Notes: generated by a model from the letters alone, not told the origin. Counted from the first letter of the stretch, positions 54,092 through 61,486 are shown. The stretch is DNA of 64,000 bases from Myxococcales bacterium (GCA_021783235.1 JAJXUD010000008.1:24951-88950), one strand, 5' to 3'. A program made the numbers and translations.

Positions 54092-54100
54092 GCCTCGCCC

Positions 54101-55117
54101 ATGACGACGCCCACGCCCACCCTCGAGCTCATCCTCCGCCACTACAAGAACTTCAACGCTCGCGCCACCCGCGACGCCACGCTCGCTTACTGGCGCCACG
54201 TCGAGGGCGGCGGCCGGATGTTCTGGGCCGTCGCCGGCGCCATGTCGTCCGCGCAGCTCGGCATCAGCCTCGCGCCGGCCATCCGCGCCGGGCTCATCCA
54301 CGGCCTCTCCGTCACCGGCGCGAACCTCGAGGAGTCGCTCTTCCGCCTCGTCGCCCACCACGGCTACGAGGACTTCCCCGACTACCGCTACTTCCGCAAG
54401 GAGGACGACCAGAAGATCCTGGACGCGCGGATGCGCCGGGTGACCGACACCTCCATCCCCGAGGACGAGGCCTTCCGCGCCGTCGAGAAGTTCATCGTCC
54501 CCATGTGGAAGAGGGCCGCCAAGGAGGGGCAGCGCCGCTTCTGGCATGAGTACTTCTACGAGCTCATCCAGGCCGTCGGCCCCGAGCTTCACGAGGGCAA
54601 GCCCGAGGAGTGCTGGCTGCTCGCCGCCGCCAAGGCGAAGCTCCCCATCGTCGTGCCCGGCCACGAGGACAGCACCTTCGGCAACATCTTCGCCTCGCAC
54701 GTCAAGCACGGCGACGTCCCGGCCGGCATCGTGAAGAGCGGCATCGAGTACATGGCCGACTTCTACGACCGCTACCAGGAGCTCTCCACCGGCAAGGGGG
54801 TCGGCTTCTTCCAGATCGGCGGCGGAATCGCCGGCGACTTCCCCATCTGCGTCGTGCCGTCCATCAAGTACGACCTCGAAGAGCCCGTGAAGCCCTGGGC
54901 CTACTTCTGCCAGATCTCCGACTCCACCACCTCCTACGGTAGCTACTCCGGCGCCACCCCCAACGAGAAGATCACCTGGGACAAGCTGACGCCCGAGACG
55001 CCGATGTACGTCGTCGAATCCGACGCCACCATCGTCGTGCCGCTCATGCTCAGCGCGCTCCTCGAGGCGAAGGAGCATCCGTCCGAGGCGAACGCGCTCA
55101 TCCAGAAGCACGCGTAG
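54101..55117 (+). CDS. Deoxyhypusine synthase family protein
   Basis: 338 residues, full length. The C-terminal part aligns well with the eukaryotic and archaeal active-site region: SGATPNEKITWDKL corresponds to the SGA-x-PDE-x-x-SWGK segment, so the catalytic Lys would be Lys295, followed by the expected Asp-Ala-x-x-x-x-PL strand. NAD-binding segments (SVTGANLEESLF; PGHEDSTFGN; FFQIGGGIAGDFPI) are present. Bacteria lack eIF5A, and bacterial homologues are thought to transfer the aminobutyl group to small amines, making polyamines such as homospermidine or bis-guanidino analogues. The substrate is not decided here. Confidence 0.92.
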   Translation: MTTPTPTLELILRHYKNFNARATRDATLAYWRHVEGGGRMFWAVAGAMSSAQLGISLAPAIRAGLIHGLSVTGANLEESLFRLVAHHGYEDFPDYRYFRKEDDQKILDARMRRVTDTSIPEDEAFRAVEKFIVPMWKRAAKEGQRRFWHEYFYELIQAVGPELHEGKPEECWLLAAAKAKLPIVVPGHEDSTFGNIFASHVKHGDVPAGIVKSGIEYMADFYDRYQELSTGKGVGFFQIGGGIAGDFPICVVPSIKYDLEEPVKPWAYFCQISDSTTSYGSYSGATPNEKITWDKLTPETPMYVVESDATIVVPLMLSALLEAKEHPSEANALIQKHA

Positions 55118-55167
55118 GAGCCCCCCCGCCGCGAGCGCGGCGCCGAAGGTCGCCCGCGGCCCGTGCG

Positions 55168-55176
55168 TGTTATCTT
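55168..55176 (+). promoter_or_regulatory. Extended -10 box before the 54-codon frame
   Basis: TGTTATCTT, 17 nt before the GTG at 55194. No clear -35. Confidence 0.35.
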
Positions 55177-55193
55177 CGCGCCACGAGGTCTTC

Positions 55194-55358
55194 GTGAACG
55201 CGCGGCTGCCGGCGGAGGTGACGAGCTTCTCGGAGGAGGTGCGGCTGCCCGTCGCCGCCACCGATCCGGCCGAGTTCGGGTCGCTCGCTCGCTTCGCCTC
55301 GGGCGGGCGACCGGATCGTCGCGACCGTGCGTGGGCTCATACGATCGCGAGCCCGTGA
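55194..55358 (+). CDS. Possible 54-residue leader protein coupled to the nucleotidyltransferase
   Basis: GTG at 55194 with GAGGT 5 nt upstream and an extended -10 box before that; the TGA overlaps the next gene's GTG (GTGA). The product (starting MNARLPAEVTSFSEEVRLP, ending WAHTIASP) has no recognised family. Small PqqD-like proteins often precede this nucleotidyltransferase family, but this sequence does not look like PqqD. It could be a genuine small protein or only a coupling leader. Confidence 0.4.
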   Translation: MNARLPAEVTSFSEEVRLPVAATDPAEFGSLARFASGGRPDRRDRAWAHTIASP

Positions 55359-56419
55359 CCCCCGTCCGTCTCGAGCGCGCCTGGTCTTTCGTCGCCCACT
55401 GCCTCGGCGACCGGCCGCTCGATCCCGAGGGCCCGGACCTCGAGGCCGTCGCCCTGCTCGCGCGGCGCCACGGGCTCGGCCCCATCATGGGCGAGCCGAG
55501 GCTCAGCGCCGTCGACGTGAAGAGGCTCGTGCCGGACGAGCTCTGGGCGCGCTGGAGCGGGGAGCGGGCCGCCGCCGTCGCGGCCGCCGTGCTGCGGCAG
55601 GCGCCGTTCGAGCAGGCGCTCGCGCTCATCGCCCCCGTGCCCGCCATCGTCCTCAAGGGGGCCGCCTACGTCGAGCTCATCTACGAGGTCCCGGCCCGCC
55701 ACCTCGGCGACGTCGACCTCCTCGTGCCGGCCGACCGCTTCGAGGAGGCGCTCGCGCGGCTGGAGCGGGCGGGCTTTCGCAGGGCCCACCCCAATGACCG
55801 CGTCCTGAACCACCCCCGCTACCACGAGCGGCAGCTCACGGGCCCCGCGCTCGAGCTCGATCTGCACCAGGGCTTCGTCCAGCCCGAGCGGCTGACCGTC
55901 GACTACGGCGCCGTCTTCGAGCGCTCGCTCCCCTGGCCCGCGCTCGCCCAGAACGCGCGGCTCCTCGCCCCCGAGGACGCCGTCGTCTACCACGCCGTCC
56001 ACGCCGCCATCGGGGAGCTCGCGCTCCCGGCCGCCCCCCTCTTCGGCTTCGTCGACCTCTGGAAGATGCTCGCCCGCCGCGGGCCGTTCTGGCGGCTCGC
56101 CGAGGACGCCCCCGCGCTCCGTCCCGAGCTCGTCCCCGCCCGCGCCCGCGAGTGGGGCGCCGAGCGGATGCTCTACGCCGTGATCTCCCTCGCCCGCCGC
56201 CTCTTCCCGAGCCTCGCCGCTCCCCTCGCCGCCCTCTCACCGCCGCTGCCGCTACCGGTCCGAGCGCTGCTCGATCGGCTCGTCGTCGCGCGCGCCTACC
56301 CGCCGAAGATCGAGAACGCCGCTCGCCCCGAGCTCCTCCTGCGCAAGGCTCTCCTCATGCGCCCCGACCGCCGCCGCCGCTTTCTCTTCGCCCACGCGCT
56401 GCGGACCCTCGCCCGCTGA
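55355..56419 (+). CDS. Nucleotidyltransferase family protein (NTP_transf_5 type)
   Basis: 354 residues. The core (about 95-180) has VLKGAAYVELIYEVPARHLGDVDLLVPADRFEEAL split over the typical fold, with the Asp-x-Asp metal pair in GDVDLL, then LDLHQGFV. This matches the uncharacterised nucleotidyltransferase family often linked to peptide or surface-polymer clusters. The substrate is unknown. GTG at 55355 overlaps the stop of the small upstream frame; a longer frame from 55163 would be Arg-rich shadow sequence. It ends 5 nt from the convergent Rpn-like gene. Confidence 0.8.
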   Translation: MTPVRLERAWSFVAHCLGDRPLDPEGPDLEAVALLARRHGLGPIMGEPRLSAVDVKRLVPDELWARWSGERAAAVAAAVLRQAPFEQALALIAPVPAIVLKGAAYVELIYEVPARHLGDVDLLVPADRFEEALARLERAGFRRAHPNDRVLNHPRYHERQLTGPALELDLHQGFVQPERLTVDYGAVFERSLPWPALAQNARLLAPEDAVVYHAVHAAIGELALPAAPLFGFVDLWKMLARRGPFWRLAEDAPALRPELVPARAREWGAERMLYAVISLARRLFPSLAAPLAALSPPLPLPVRALLDRLVVARAYPPKIENAARPELLLRKALLMRPDRRRRFLFAHALRTLAR

Positions 56420-56424
56420 ACGCC

Positions 56425-56790
56425 TCAGGCCTCCGGCGCGAAGATCTCCGCCGTTTTCTTCGCCACGGCCGCGCGCACGATCCAGCGGTCGAGCTCCGCG
56501 AGGTCGTGGCAGGCGAGGATGCGCTCGCGCTGGGCGCTCGAGATCGCGAGCTTGCGCGCGGCGAGGACGGCCAGCAGTGCGTCGGACTTCCCCTTGGCCT
56601 CGCCCTTGGCTTCGCCCTCGGTCCGCCCCTGCTCACGCCCCTGTTCACGCCCCTGCTTGAGTCCCTGCTTGAGTCCCTGTTCGAGCCCCTGTTCGAGCCC
56701 CTGTTCGAGCCCCTGTTCGAGCCCCTGTTCGAGCCCTTCCTTCATCCAGCGCCGCAGGAACTCGGTCTTGACCTCGTAGCGTGACTGCAT
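56425..56790 (-). CDS. Candidate internal product of Rpn-like copy 1 (C-terminal 121 residues)
   Basis: In-frame ATG at 56790 (MQSRYEVKTEFLRR) with a perfect GGAGG (56796-56800) 5 nt upstream. It would give only the repeat helix and C-terminal domain, without the nuclease domain, as known for E. coli RpnS antitoxins. The same signal exists in the other two copies. Confidence 0.4.
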   Translation of the reverse strand: MQSRYEVKTEFLRRWMKEGLEQGLEQGLEQGLEQGLEQGLKQGLKQGREQGREQGRTEGEAKGEAKGKSDALLAVLAARKLAISSAQRERILACHDLAELDRWIVRAAVAKKTAEIFAPEA

Positions 56791-57420
56791 CAGCGCCTCC
56801 AGCTCGGCGCGTTCGCGCGCGCCCAGGCTCAAAGCCACCTGGTCATTATACATCCGGAACTCTGGCCCCACGAGCTTGTCGGCCCCGAGGAGGGCCGCCA
56901 GCGCCACCGGAACCGCCTCGGGCCCGCGCGGGTGGGCGAGCGACGAGAGGAGCGCGAGCCCCTGGTTCGCGGCCGCGACCTCGGGGTCCGTGATCGCCGG
57001 GATCGCCTCCGGCCCGAGCACCAGCGGCCTGAGCCGGTCGCCCCTGGGCCCGAGGAAGATCTCCCGGCGGGCCCAATTCGCGACCCCCGGGTACGGAGTC
57101 ACGACCACGAGCGCGGTCGGGCACTCGAAGCGCGCCCGGACCCCCGCCACGTAGACCGGCCAGCTGAACGGCTTGTGGCGATCGCGCGAGAGCTGGACCT
57201 CGACCACCAGGGCCAAGACCGGCTTCCCCGCGCGTTTGACCAGAACCACCGCATCCGCGCGGGCTTGCGGCGCCGAGAGCTGCATCAGGTCGCCCGAGAG
57301 CGCCTCGACGCTCTCCGCCGCGAGAGGCTCGAGGCCGAGCCGCGGCCCCGCCAGCTCGAACGCAAACTCCGGCCGCTCGGCGAAGATCTTCACGAGCAGC
57401 TCGTGTAACCAGCTCGGCAT
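56425..57420 (-). CDS. Rpn-like PD-(D/E)XK protein, copy 1 (nine tetrapeptide repeats)
   Basis: 331 residues. The N-terminal nuclease-like domain carries Asp56 in QARADAVVLV and Glu74-x-Gln76 in LALVVEVQLSRD, the PD-(D/E)XK pattern of Rpn/transposase-type nucleases. A helical part leads to RRWMKEG and then nine units of x[EK]QG (LEQG x5, LKQG x2, REQG x2), RTEG, EAKG x2, and a conserved C-terminal domain (ALLAVLAARKLAISSAQRER to the end). Nearly identical to the copies at 57480 and 59859. In E. coli such genes are toxin/antiphage nucleases with internally translated antitoxins; that role is inferred here. Confidence 0.82.
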   Translation of the reverse strand: MPSWLHELLVKIFAERPEFAFELAGPRLGLEPLAAESVEALSGDLMQLSAPQARADAVVLVKRAGKPVLALVVEVQLSRDRHKPFSWPVYVAGVRARFECPTALVVVTPYPGVANWARREIFLGPRGDRLRPLVLGPEAIPAITDPEVAAANQGLALLSSLAHPRGPEAVPVALAALLGADKLVGPEFRMYNDQVALSLGARERAELEALMQSRYEVKTEFLRRWMKEGLEQGLEQGLEQGLEQGLEQGLKQGLKQGREQGREQGRTEGEAKGEAKGKSDALLAVLAARKLAISSAQRERILACHDLAELDRWIVRAAVAKKTAEIFAPEA

Positions 57421-57479
57421 GCCGGAGACGACCGCAAGAACGGTGCCGCCCCTTCCGCTCGTGCCGCTGCCGATCTTCC

Positions 57480-57809
57480 TCAGTCCCCGGGCGCGAAGAT
57501 CTCCACCGTCTTCTTCGCCACGGCCGCGCGCACGATCCAGCGGTCGAGCTCCGCGAGGTCGTGGCAGGCGAGGATGCGCTCGCGCTGGGCGCTCGAGATC
57601 GCGAGCTTGCGCGCGGCGAGCATGGCCAGCAGGGCGTCGGACTTTCCCTTGGCTTCTCCCTCGGCCCGCCCTTGCTCACGCCCTTGCTCGAGTCCCTGTT
57701 CGAGTCCCTGCTCGAGTCCTTGCTCACGACCCTGCTTGAGTCCCTGTTCGAGCCCTTCCTTCATCCACCGCCGCAGGAACTCGGTCTTGACCTCGTAGCG
57801 TGACTGCAT
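57480..57809 (-). CDS. Candidate internal product of Rpn-like copy 2 (C-terminal 109 residues)
   Basis: In-frame ATG at 57809 preceded by GGAGG (57815-57819) at 5 nt, exactly as in copies 1 and 3. It would contain the repeat helix and C-terminal domain only. Confidence 0.4.
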   Translation of the reverse strand: MQSRYEVKTEFLRRWMKEGLEQGLKQGREQGLEQGLEQGLEQGREQGRAEGEAKGKSDALLAMLAARKLAISSAQRERILACHDLAELDRWIVRAAVAKKTVEIFAPGD

Positions 57810-58439
57810 CAGCGCCTCCAGCTCGGCGCGTTCGCGCGCGCCCAGGCTCAAAGCCACCTGGTCATTATACATCCGGAACTCTGGCCCCACGAGCTTGTCG
57901 GCCCCGAGGAGGGCCGCCAGCGCCACCGGAACCGCCTCGGGCCCGCGCGGGTGGGCGAGCGACGAGAGGAGCGCGAGCCCCTGGTTCGCGGCCGCGACCT
58001 CGGGGTCCGTGATCGCCGGGATCGCCTCCGGCCCGAGCACCAGCGGCCTGAGCCGGTCGCCCCTGGGCCCGAGGAAGATCTCCCGGCGGGCCCAATTCGC
58101 GACCCCCGGGTACGGAGTCACGACCACGAGCGCGGTCGGGCACTCGAAGCGCGCCCGGACCCCCGCCACGTAGACCGGCCAACTGAACGGCTTGTGGCGA
58201 TCGCGCGAGAGCTGGACCTCGACCACCAGGGCCAAGACCGGCTTTCCCCCGCGCTTGACCAGAACCACCGCATCCGCGCGGGCTTGCGGCGCCGAGAGCT
58301 GCATCAGGTCGCCCGAGAGCGCCTCGACGCTCTCCGCCGCGAGAGGCTCGAGGCCGAGCCGCGGCGCCGCCAGCTCGAACGCAAACTCCGGCCGCTCGGC
58401 GAAGATCTTCACGAGCAGCTCGTGCAACCAGCTCGGCAC
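57480..58439 (-). CDS. Rpn-like PD-(D/E)XK protein, copy 2 (seven tetrapeptide repeats)
   Basis: 319 residues, differing from copy 1 by a few substitutions, by two fewer x[EK]QG units (LEQG, LKQG, REQG, LEQG x3, REQG) and by one EAKG fewer. The nuclease-like residues Asp56, Glu74 and Gln76 are kept. The start is GTG where copies 1 and 3 have ATG. The C-terminus reads EIFAPGD instead of EIFAPEA. It lies 59 nt upstream of copy 1 on the same strand and divergent from the Fic gene. Upstream sequence is also shared with the other copies, so duplication included the 5' flank. Confidence 0.82.
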   Translation of the reverse strand: MPSWLHELLVKIFAERPEFAFELAAPRLGLEPLAAESVEALSGDLMQLSAPQARADAVVLVKRGGKPVLALVVEVQLSRDRHKPFSWPVYVAGVRARFECPTALVVVTPYPGVANWARREIFLGPRGDRLRPLVLGPEAIPAITDPEVAAANQGLALLSSLAHPRGPEAVPVALAALLGADKLVGPEFRMYNDQVALSLGARERAELEALMQSRYEVKTEFLRRWMKEGLEQGLKQGREQGLEQGLEQGLEQGREQGRAEGEAKGKSDALLAMLAARKLAISSAQRERILACHDLAELDRWIVRAAVAKKTVEIFAPGD

Positions 58440-58505
58440 GCGAAAGACGACCGCAAGAACGATGCCGCCCCATCCCGCTCGCCGTCGCTCGTGGAACGCG
58501 AACGT

Positions 58506-58530
58506 GAACGGTCAAGGCTCTTGGCCGTTC
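58506..58530. promoter_or_regulatory. Palindromic operator candidate before the Fic gene
   Basis: GAACGGTCAAG and CTTGGCCGTTC are 11-nt arms with one mismatch and a 3-nt centre. TTGACT (58532-58537), a -35-like hexamer, follows 1 nt later. The site is 40 nt before the Fic ATG and about 70 nt before the divergent Rpn-like copy 2, so it could control both. Confidence 0.5.
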
Positions 58531-58570
58531 CTTGACTAAGGTCTCTTCTCGTTCAAGCTTAGGTCCCGCC

Positions 58571-59806
58571 ATGCCGCGACTCGAACGACGAAGCTGGCCA
58601 GCGAACCCCGACGTCCCTGGCCGTCGGACCGACCGGCGGGCTTTCGTCTACCACGCGTTCGTTCCCGACCCGATCAGCCGCCTCGAGGTCTCGCTGCCTG
58701 GGCCCGTCGCTCAGGCGATCTCGCTGGCCGAGCGCCAGGTCGACGAGCTCAACCGGAGCCCGCCGTCGCTGGCGAGCCTCGAGGTGCTGGCACGGCGGCT
58801 CCTGCGCGCCGAATCCGTGGCCTCCTCCCGGATCGAAGGCCTCGAACTCTCCCACCGGCGGCTCGCCCGCGCGGAAGCCGGTGGCGAGATCGCCCGGGAC
58901 GAGACCGCGCTCTCGGTGCTGGGAAACGTCGCGGCCATGGAGCGGTCGGTCGAGCTGGGGGCGGCGGCTCGCCCGCTCGGAGTCGCCGACCTCTTGGAGA
59001 TCCATCGTGTCCTCATGGCCGCCACGCACCCGTCCATCGCAGGCCGATTCCGCGTGGTCCAGAACTGGCTCGGCGGGAGCTCCATCAACCCCGCCCGCGC
59101 CGAGTTCGTGCCGCCGCCCCCCGAGCACGTCCTGGGCCTCGTGGAGGACCTCGTGGCGTTCGTCCGTCGCGACGACCTCCCGCCGGTTGCCCAAGCTGCC
59201 ATCGCCCACGCGCAGTTCGAGACCATTCACCCATTCGCCGACGGGAACGGTCGTGTCGGGCGGGCGCTCGTCCACGTCGTCCTGCGCCGCCGCGGGCTCG
59301 CACCCAGCTACGTCCCGCCCGTCAGCCTGCTGCTCGCCGCCGATGCACGGGCGTACGTGGCGGGGCTGACCGCCTACCGAAACGCGGGCCTCGGCGAGTG
59401 GCTCGTTCTCTTCGCGAAGGCCGTCGAGCTCTCCGCCAGGAAGGCCAAGGAGCTCGCCTCCCGCCTCGCCGTCATCCAAGACGACTGGCGTCGGCGGGCG
59501 GGGAGGCCCCGTCGAGACTCGGCAGCCGAGGCGCTGATCCGGGAGCTCCCCGCTCGCCCCATCGTCACGCTCGCGACCGCCGCCGAGATGACGGGACGCT
59601 CCAAGCAGGCGGCCAACCAGGCGTTGGCCGTCCTCGAGCGAGCAGGCGTCCTTCGCGAGCTCACCCTCGGGAAACGCAACCGCGCCTGGGAGGCGCGGGA
59701 GCTCTTCGACCTCATCGACGACTTCGAGCGCGAACTTGCGACCCCGGAGCGTGAAGGCCCCGGGAGATCCGCTCCGCGCCCGCGCCGTTCGACCAGTCCC
59801 CGGTAG
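58571..59806 (+). CDS. Fic-domain AMP-transferase-type protein with N-terminal inhibitory motif and C-terminal wHTH
   Basis: 411 residues. Core motif HPFADGNGRVGR (HxFx[D/E]GNGRxxR) is complete, so NMP transfer, usually AMPylation, is plausible. SSRIEG near residue 90 fits the auto-inhibitory [S/T]xxxE[G/N] helix placed before the Fic core (class II). The C-terminal third has a winged-helix part (ATAAEMTGRSKQAANQALAVLERAG) that may bind DNA or the palindrome at 58506-58530. ATG at 58571 has AGG 7 nt upstream and gives a typical start; the frame could begin at 58532. It is inserted between two near-identical Rpn-like genes. Confidence 0.92.
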   Translation: MPRLERRSWPANPDVPGRRTDRRAFVYHAFVPDPISRLEVSLPGPVAQAISLAERQVDELNRSPPSLASLEVLARRLLRAESVASSRIEGLELSHRRLARAEAGGEIARDETALSVLGNVAAMERSVELGAAARPLGVADLLEIHRVLMAATHPSIAGRFRVVQNWLGGSSINPARAEFVPPPPEHVLGLVEDLVAFVRRDDLPPVAQAAIAHAQFETIHPFADGNGRVGRALVHVVLRRRGLAPSYVPPVSLLLAADARAYVAGLTAYRNAGLGEWLVLFAKAVELSARKAKELASRLAVIQDDWRRRAGRPRRDSAAEALIRELPARPIVTLATAAEMTGRSKQAANQALAVLERAGVLRELTLGKRNRAWEARELFDLIDDFERELATPEREGPGRSAPRPRRSTSPR

Positions 59807-59858
59807 ACAGCCACTGGCGGATCTCGGCGGCGAAGGGCCCCGCGTCTCCGTCTGCGCC

Positions 59859-60140
59859 TCAGGCCTCCGGCGCGAAGATCTCCACCGTCTTCTTCGCCAC
59901 GGCCGCGCGCACGATCCAGCGGTCGAGCTCCGCGAGGTCGTGGCAGGCGAGGATGCGTTCGCGCTGGGCGCTCGAGATCGCGAGCTTGCGCGCGGCGAGG
60001 ACGGCCAGCAGGGCGTCGGACTTTCCCTTGGCCTCGCCCTTGGCTTCGCCCTCGGTCCGTCCCTGTTCGAGCCCCTGTTCGAGCCCTTCCTTCATCCAGC
60101 GCCGCAGGAACTCGGTCTTGACCTCGTAGCGTGACTGCAT
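59859..60140 (-). CDS. Candidate internal product of Rpn-like copy 3 (C-terminal 93 residues)
   Basis: In-frame ATG at 60140 preceded by GGAGG (60146-60150) at 5 nt, conserved with copies 1 and 2. Confidence 0.4.
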   Translation of the reverse strand: MQSRYEVKTEFLRRWMKEGLEQGLEQGRTEGEAKGEAKGKSDALLAVLAARKLAISSAQRERILACHDLAELDRWIVRAAVAKKTVEIFAPEA

Positions 60141-60770
60141 CAGCGCCTCCAGCTCGGCGCGTTCGCGCGCGCCCAGGCTCAAAGCCACCTGGTCATTATA
60201 CATCCGGAACTCTGGCCCCACGAGCTTGTCGGCCCCGAGGAGGGCCGCCAGCGCCACCGGAACCGCCTCGGGCCCGCGCGGGTGGGCGAGCGACGAGAGG
60301 AGCGCGAGCCCCTGGTTCGCGGCCGCGACCTCGGGGTCCGTGATCGCCGGGATCGCCTCCGGCCCGAGCACCAGCGGCCTGAGCCGGTCGCCCCTGGGCC
60401 CGAGGAAGATCTCCCGGCGGGCCCAATTCGCGACCCCCGGGTACGGAGTCACGACCACGAGCGCGGTCGGGCACTCGAAGCGCGCCCGGACCCCCGCCAC
60501 GTAGACCGGCCAACTGAACTGCTTGCGGCGATCGCGCGAGAGCTGGACCTCGACCACCAGGGCCAGGACCGGCCTCCCGTCGCGTTTCACCAGAACCACC
60601 GCATCCGCGCGGGCCTGCGGCGCCGAGAGCTGCATGAGGTCGCCCGAGAGCGCCTCGACGCTCTCGGCCGCGAGAGGCTCGAGCCCGAGCCGCGGCCCCG
60701 CCAGCTCGAACGCGAACTCCGGCCGCTCGGCGAAGATCTTCACGAGCAGCTCGTGCAACCAGCTCGGCAT
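59859..60770 (-). CDS. Rpn-like PD-(D/E)XK protein, copy 3 (two tetrapeptide repeats)
   Basis: 303 residues. As copy 1 but with only two LEQG units before RTEG-EAKG-EAKG; the 28-residue length difference is exactly seven units. Asp56, Glu74 and Gln76 are present. A few substitutions (KRDGRPVLALVV, DRRKQFSW) distinguish it from copies 1 and 2. The ATG is in the same context as copy 1, and about 35 nt of upstream sequence is also shared. Located convergent to the Fic gene, 52 nt apart. Confidence 0.82.
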   Translation of the reverse strand: MPSWLHELLVKIFAERPEFAFELAGPRLGLEPLAAESVEALSGDLMQLSAPQARADAVVLVKRDGRPVLALVVEVQLSRDRRKQFSWPVYVAGVRARFECPTALVVVTPYPGVANWARREIFLGPRGDRLRPLVLGPEAIPAITDPEVAAANQGLALLSSLAHPRGPEAVPVALAALLGADKLVGPEFRMYNDQVALSLGARERAELEALMQSRYEVKTEFLRRWMKEGLEQGLEQGRTEGEAKGEAKGKSDALLAVLAARKLAISSAQRERILACHDLAELDRWIVRAAVAKKTVEIFAPEA

Positions 60771-60826
60771 GCCGGAGACGACCGCAAAAACGGTGCCGCC
60801 CCATCCCGCAGTGACCCAACGGCCCC

Positions 60827-60863
60827 GGGCCCCCGGGGGCGCTCTCCACGTCCCCGGGGGCCC
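60827..60863. terminator. GC-rich inverted repeat downstream of the 60893 gene
   Basis: GGGCCCCCGGGG (60827-60838) and CCCCGGGGGCCC (60852-60863) form a perfect 12-bp stem with a 13-nt loop, 30 nt after the stop of the hypothetical gene and 57 nt before the Rpn-like copy 3 start. No T-run; a terminator insulating copy 3 is the simplest reading. Confidence 0.5.
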
Positions 60864-60892
60864 ATCGGCCTCATTGTCGGTCGGCTAAGCCG

Positions 60893-61486
60893 CTAGCCGT
60901 TGCCGTTCTTCTGCCCGCCGCCGCTCGAGCTGCTGGGCGGCTCGCTCGCGCTCCCCGTCGCCGGCGCCTCGGTGGCCCCGCTCTCGAGGTTCACCGGGGG
61001 GACGGGGGGCTTGACGATGCCCCCGACCACGACCGCCTGCGGCCCGACCACGACCGCCTTCACCGCCTTCTTCTGCTGCTTGCCGCGGGTCCCCCGCATC
61101 TCCCGGGTCGCCCGCGCCTTCGCCGCCCTGGCCGCGTTCTGCTCGCTCGTGGCCCGGACCGGCGTCTTCTTCGCGAAGCCGAACTTCGCGAGCTCGGGAT
61201 TGTTCGGCCCGAGCAGCGCCACGAGCGCCGCCTTCAGCTGCTCGATGAACGTCCTCTGCTCGGCCGACTGCTGCTCGCGGGCCTGCTTGGCCTTCTGGAA
61301 CGCCGCCTTCGCGTCCCGCACCGCCTGGAAGGCGGCCTCGAACCCCTCGAGCTTCGAGACGACCTGCGGCTGGGTCATCGGCGTGCCCCCCATGGGCACG
61401 CTGCTCGTCGCCGGGATCGCCGTCTCGACGCCGTTCAGAGCCGTCAAGACCTTCTGCTCCTGCCCCTTCGGGCTGTTGTTCGTCAT
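60893..61486 (-). CDS. Hypothetical Ala/Lys-rich protein
   Basis: 197 residues. An N-terminal Gln/Thr/Pro-rich part (about 1-40) precedes a helical, charged region (about 44-95; FEAAFQAVRDAKAAFQKAKQ, RTFIEQLKAALVALLG) with LGPNNPELAKFGFAKKTPVR. Next comes a very basic stretch (about 105-145; RATREMRGTRGKQQKKAVKA) and a Pro/Gly/Ser-rich tail. The basic region suggests nucleic-acid binding. No family recognised. AGGAGAG precedes the ATG. Part of the accessory block with the neighbouring 61615 gene. Confidence 0.7.
   Translation of the reverse strand: MTNNSPKGQEQKVLTALNGVETAIPATSSVPMGGTPMTQPQVVSKLEGFEAAFQAVRDAKAAFQKAKQAREQQSAEQRTFIEQLKAALVALLGPNNPELAKFGFAKKTPVRATSEQNAARAAKARATREMRGTRGKQQKKAVKAVVVGPQAVVVGGIVKPPVPPVNLESGATEAPATGSASEPPSSSSGGGQKNGNG

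Noticed and set aside
56425..60770. Insertion-sequence transposase copies
   Set aside because: The family is sometimes labelled transposase, but there are no terminal inverted repeats or target duplications visible and no DDE or other transposase motif.
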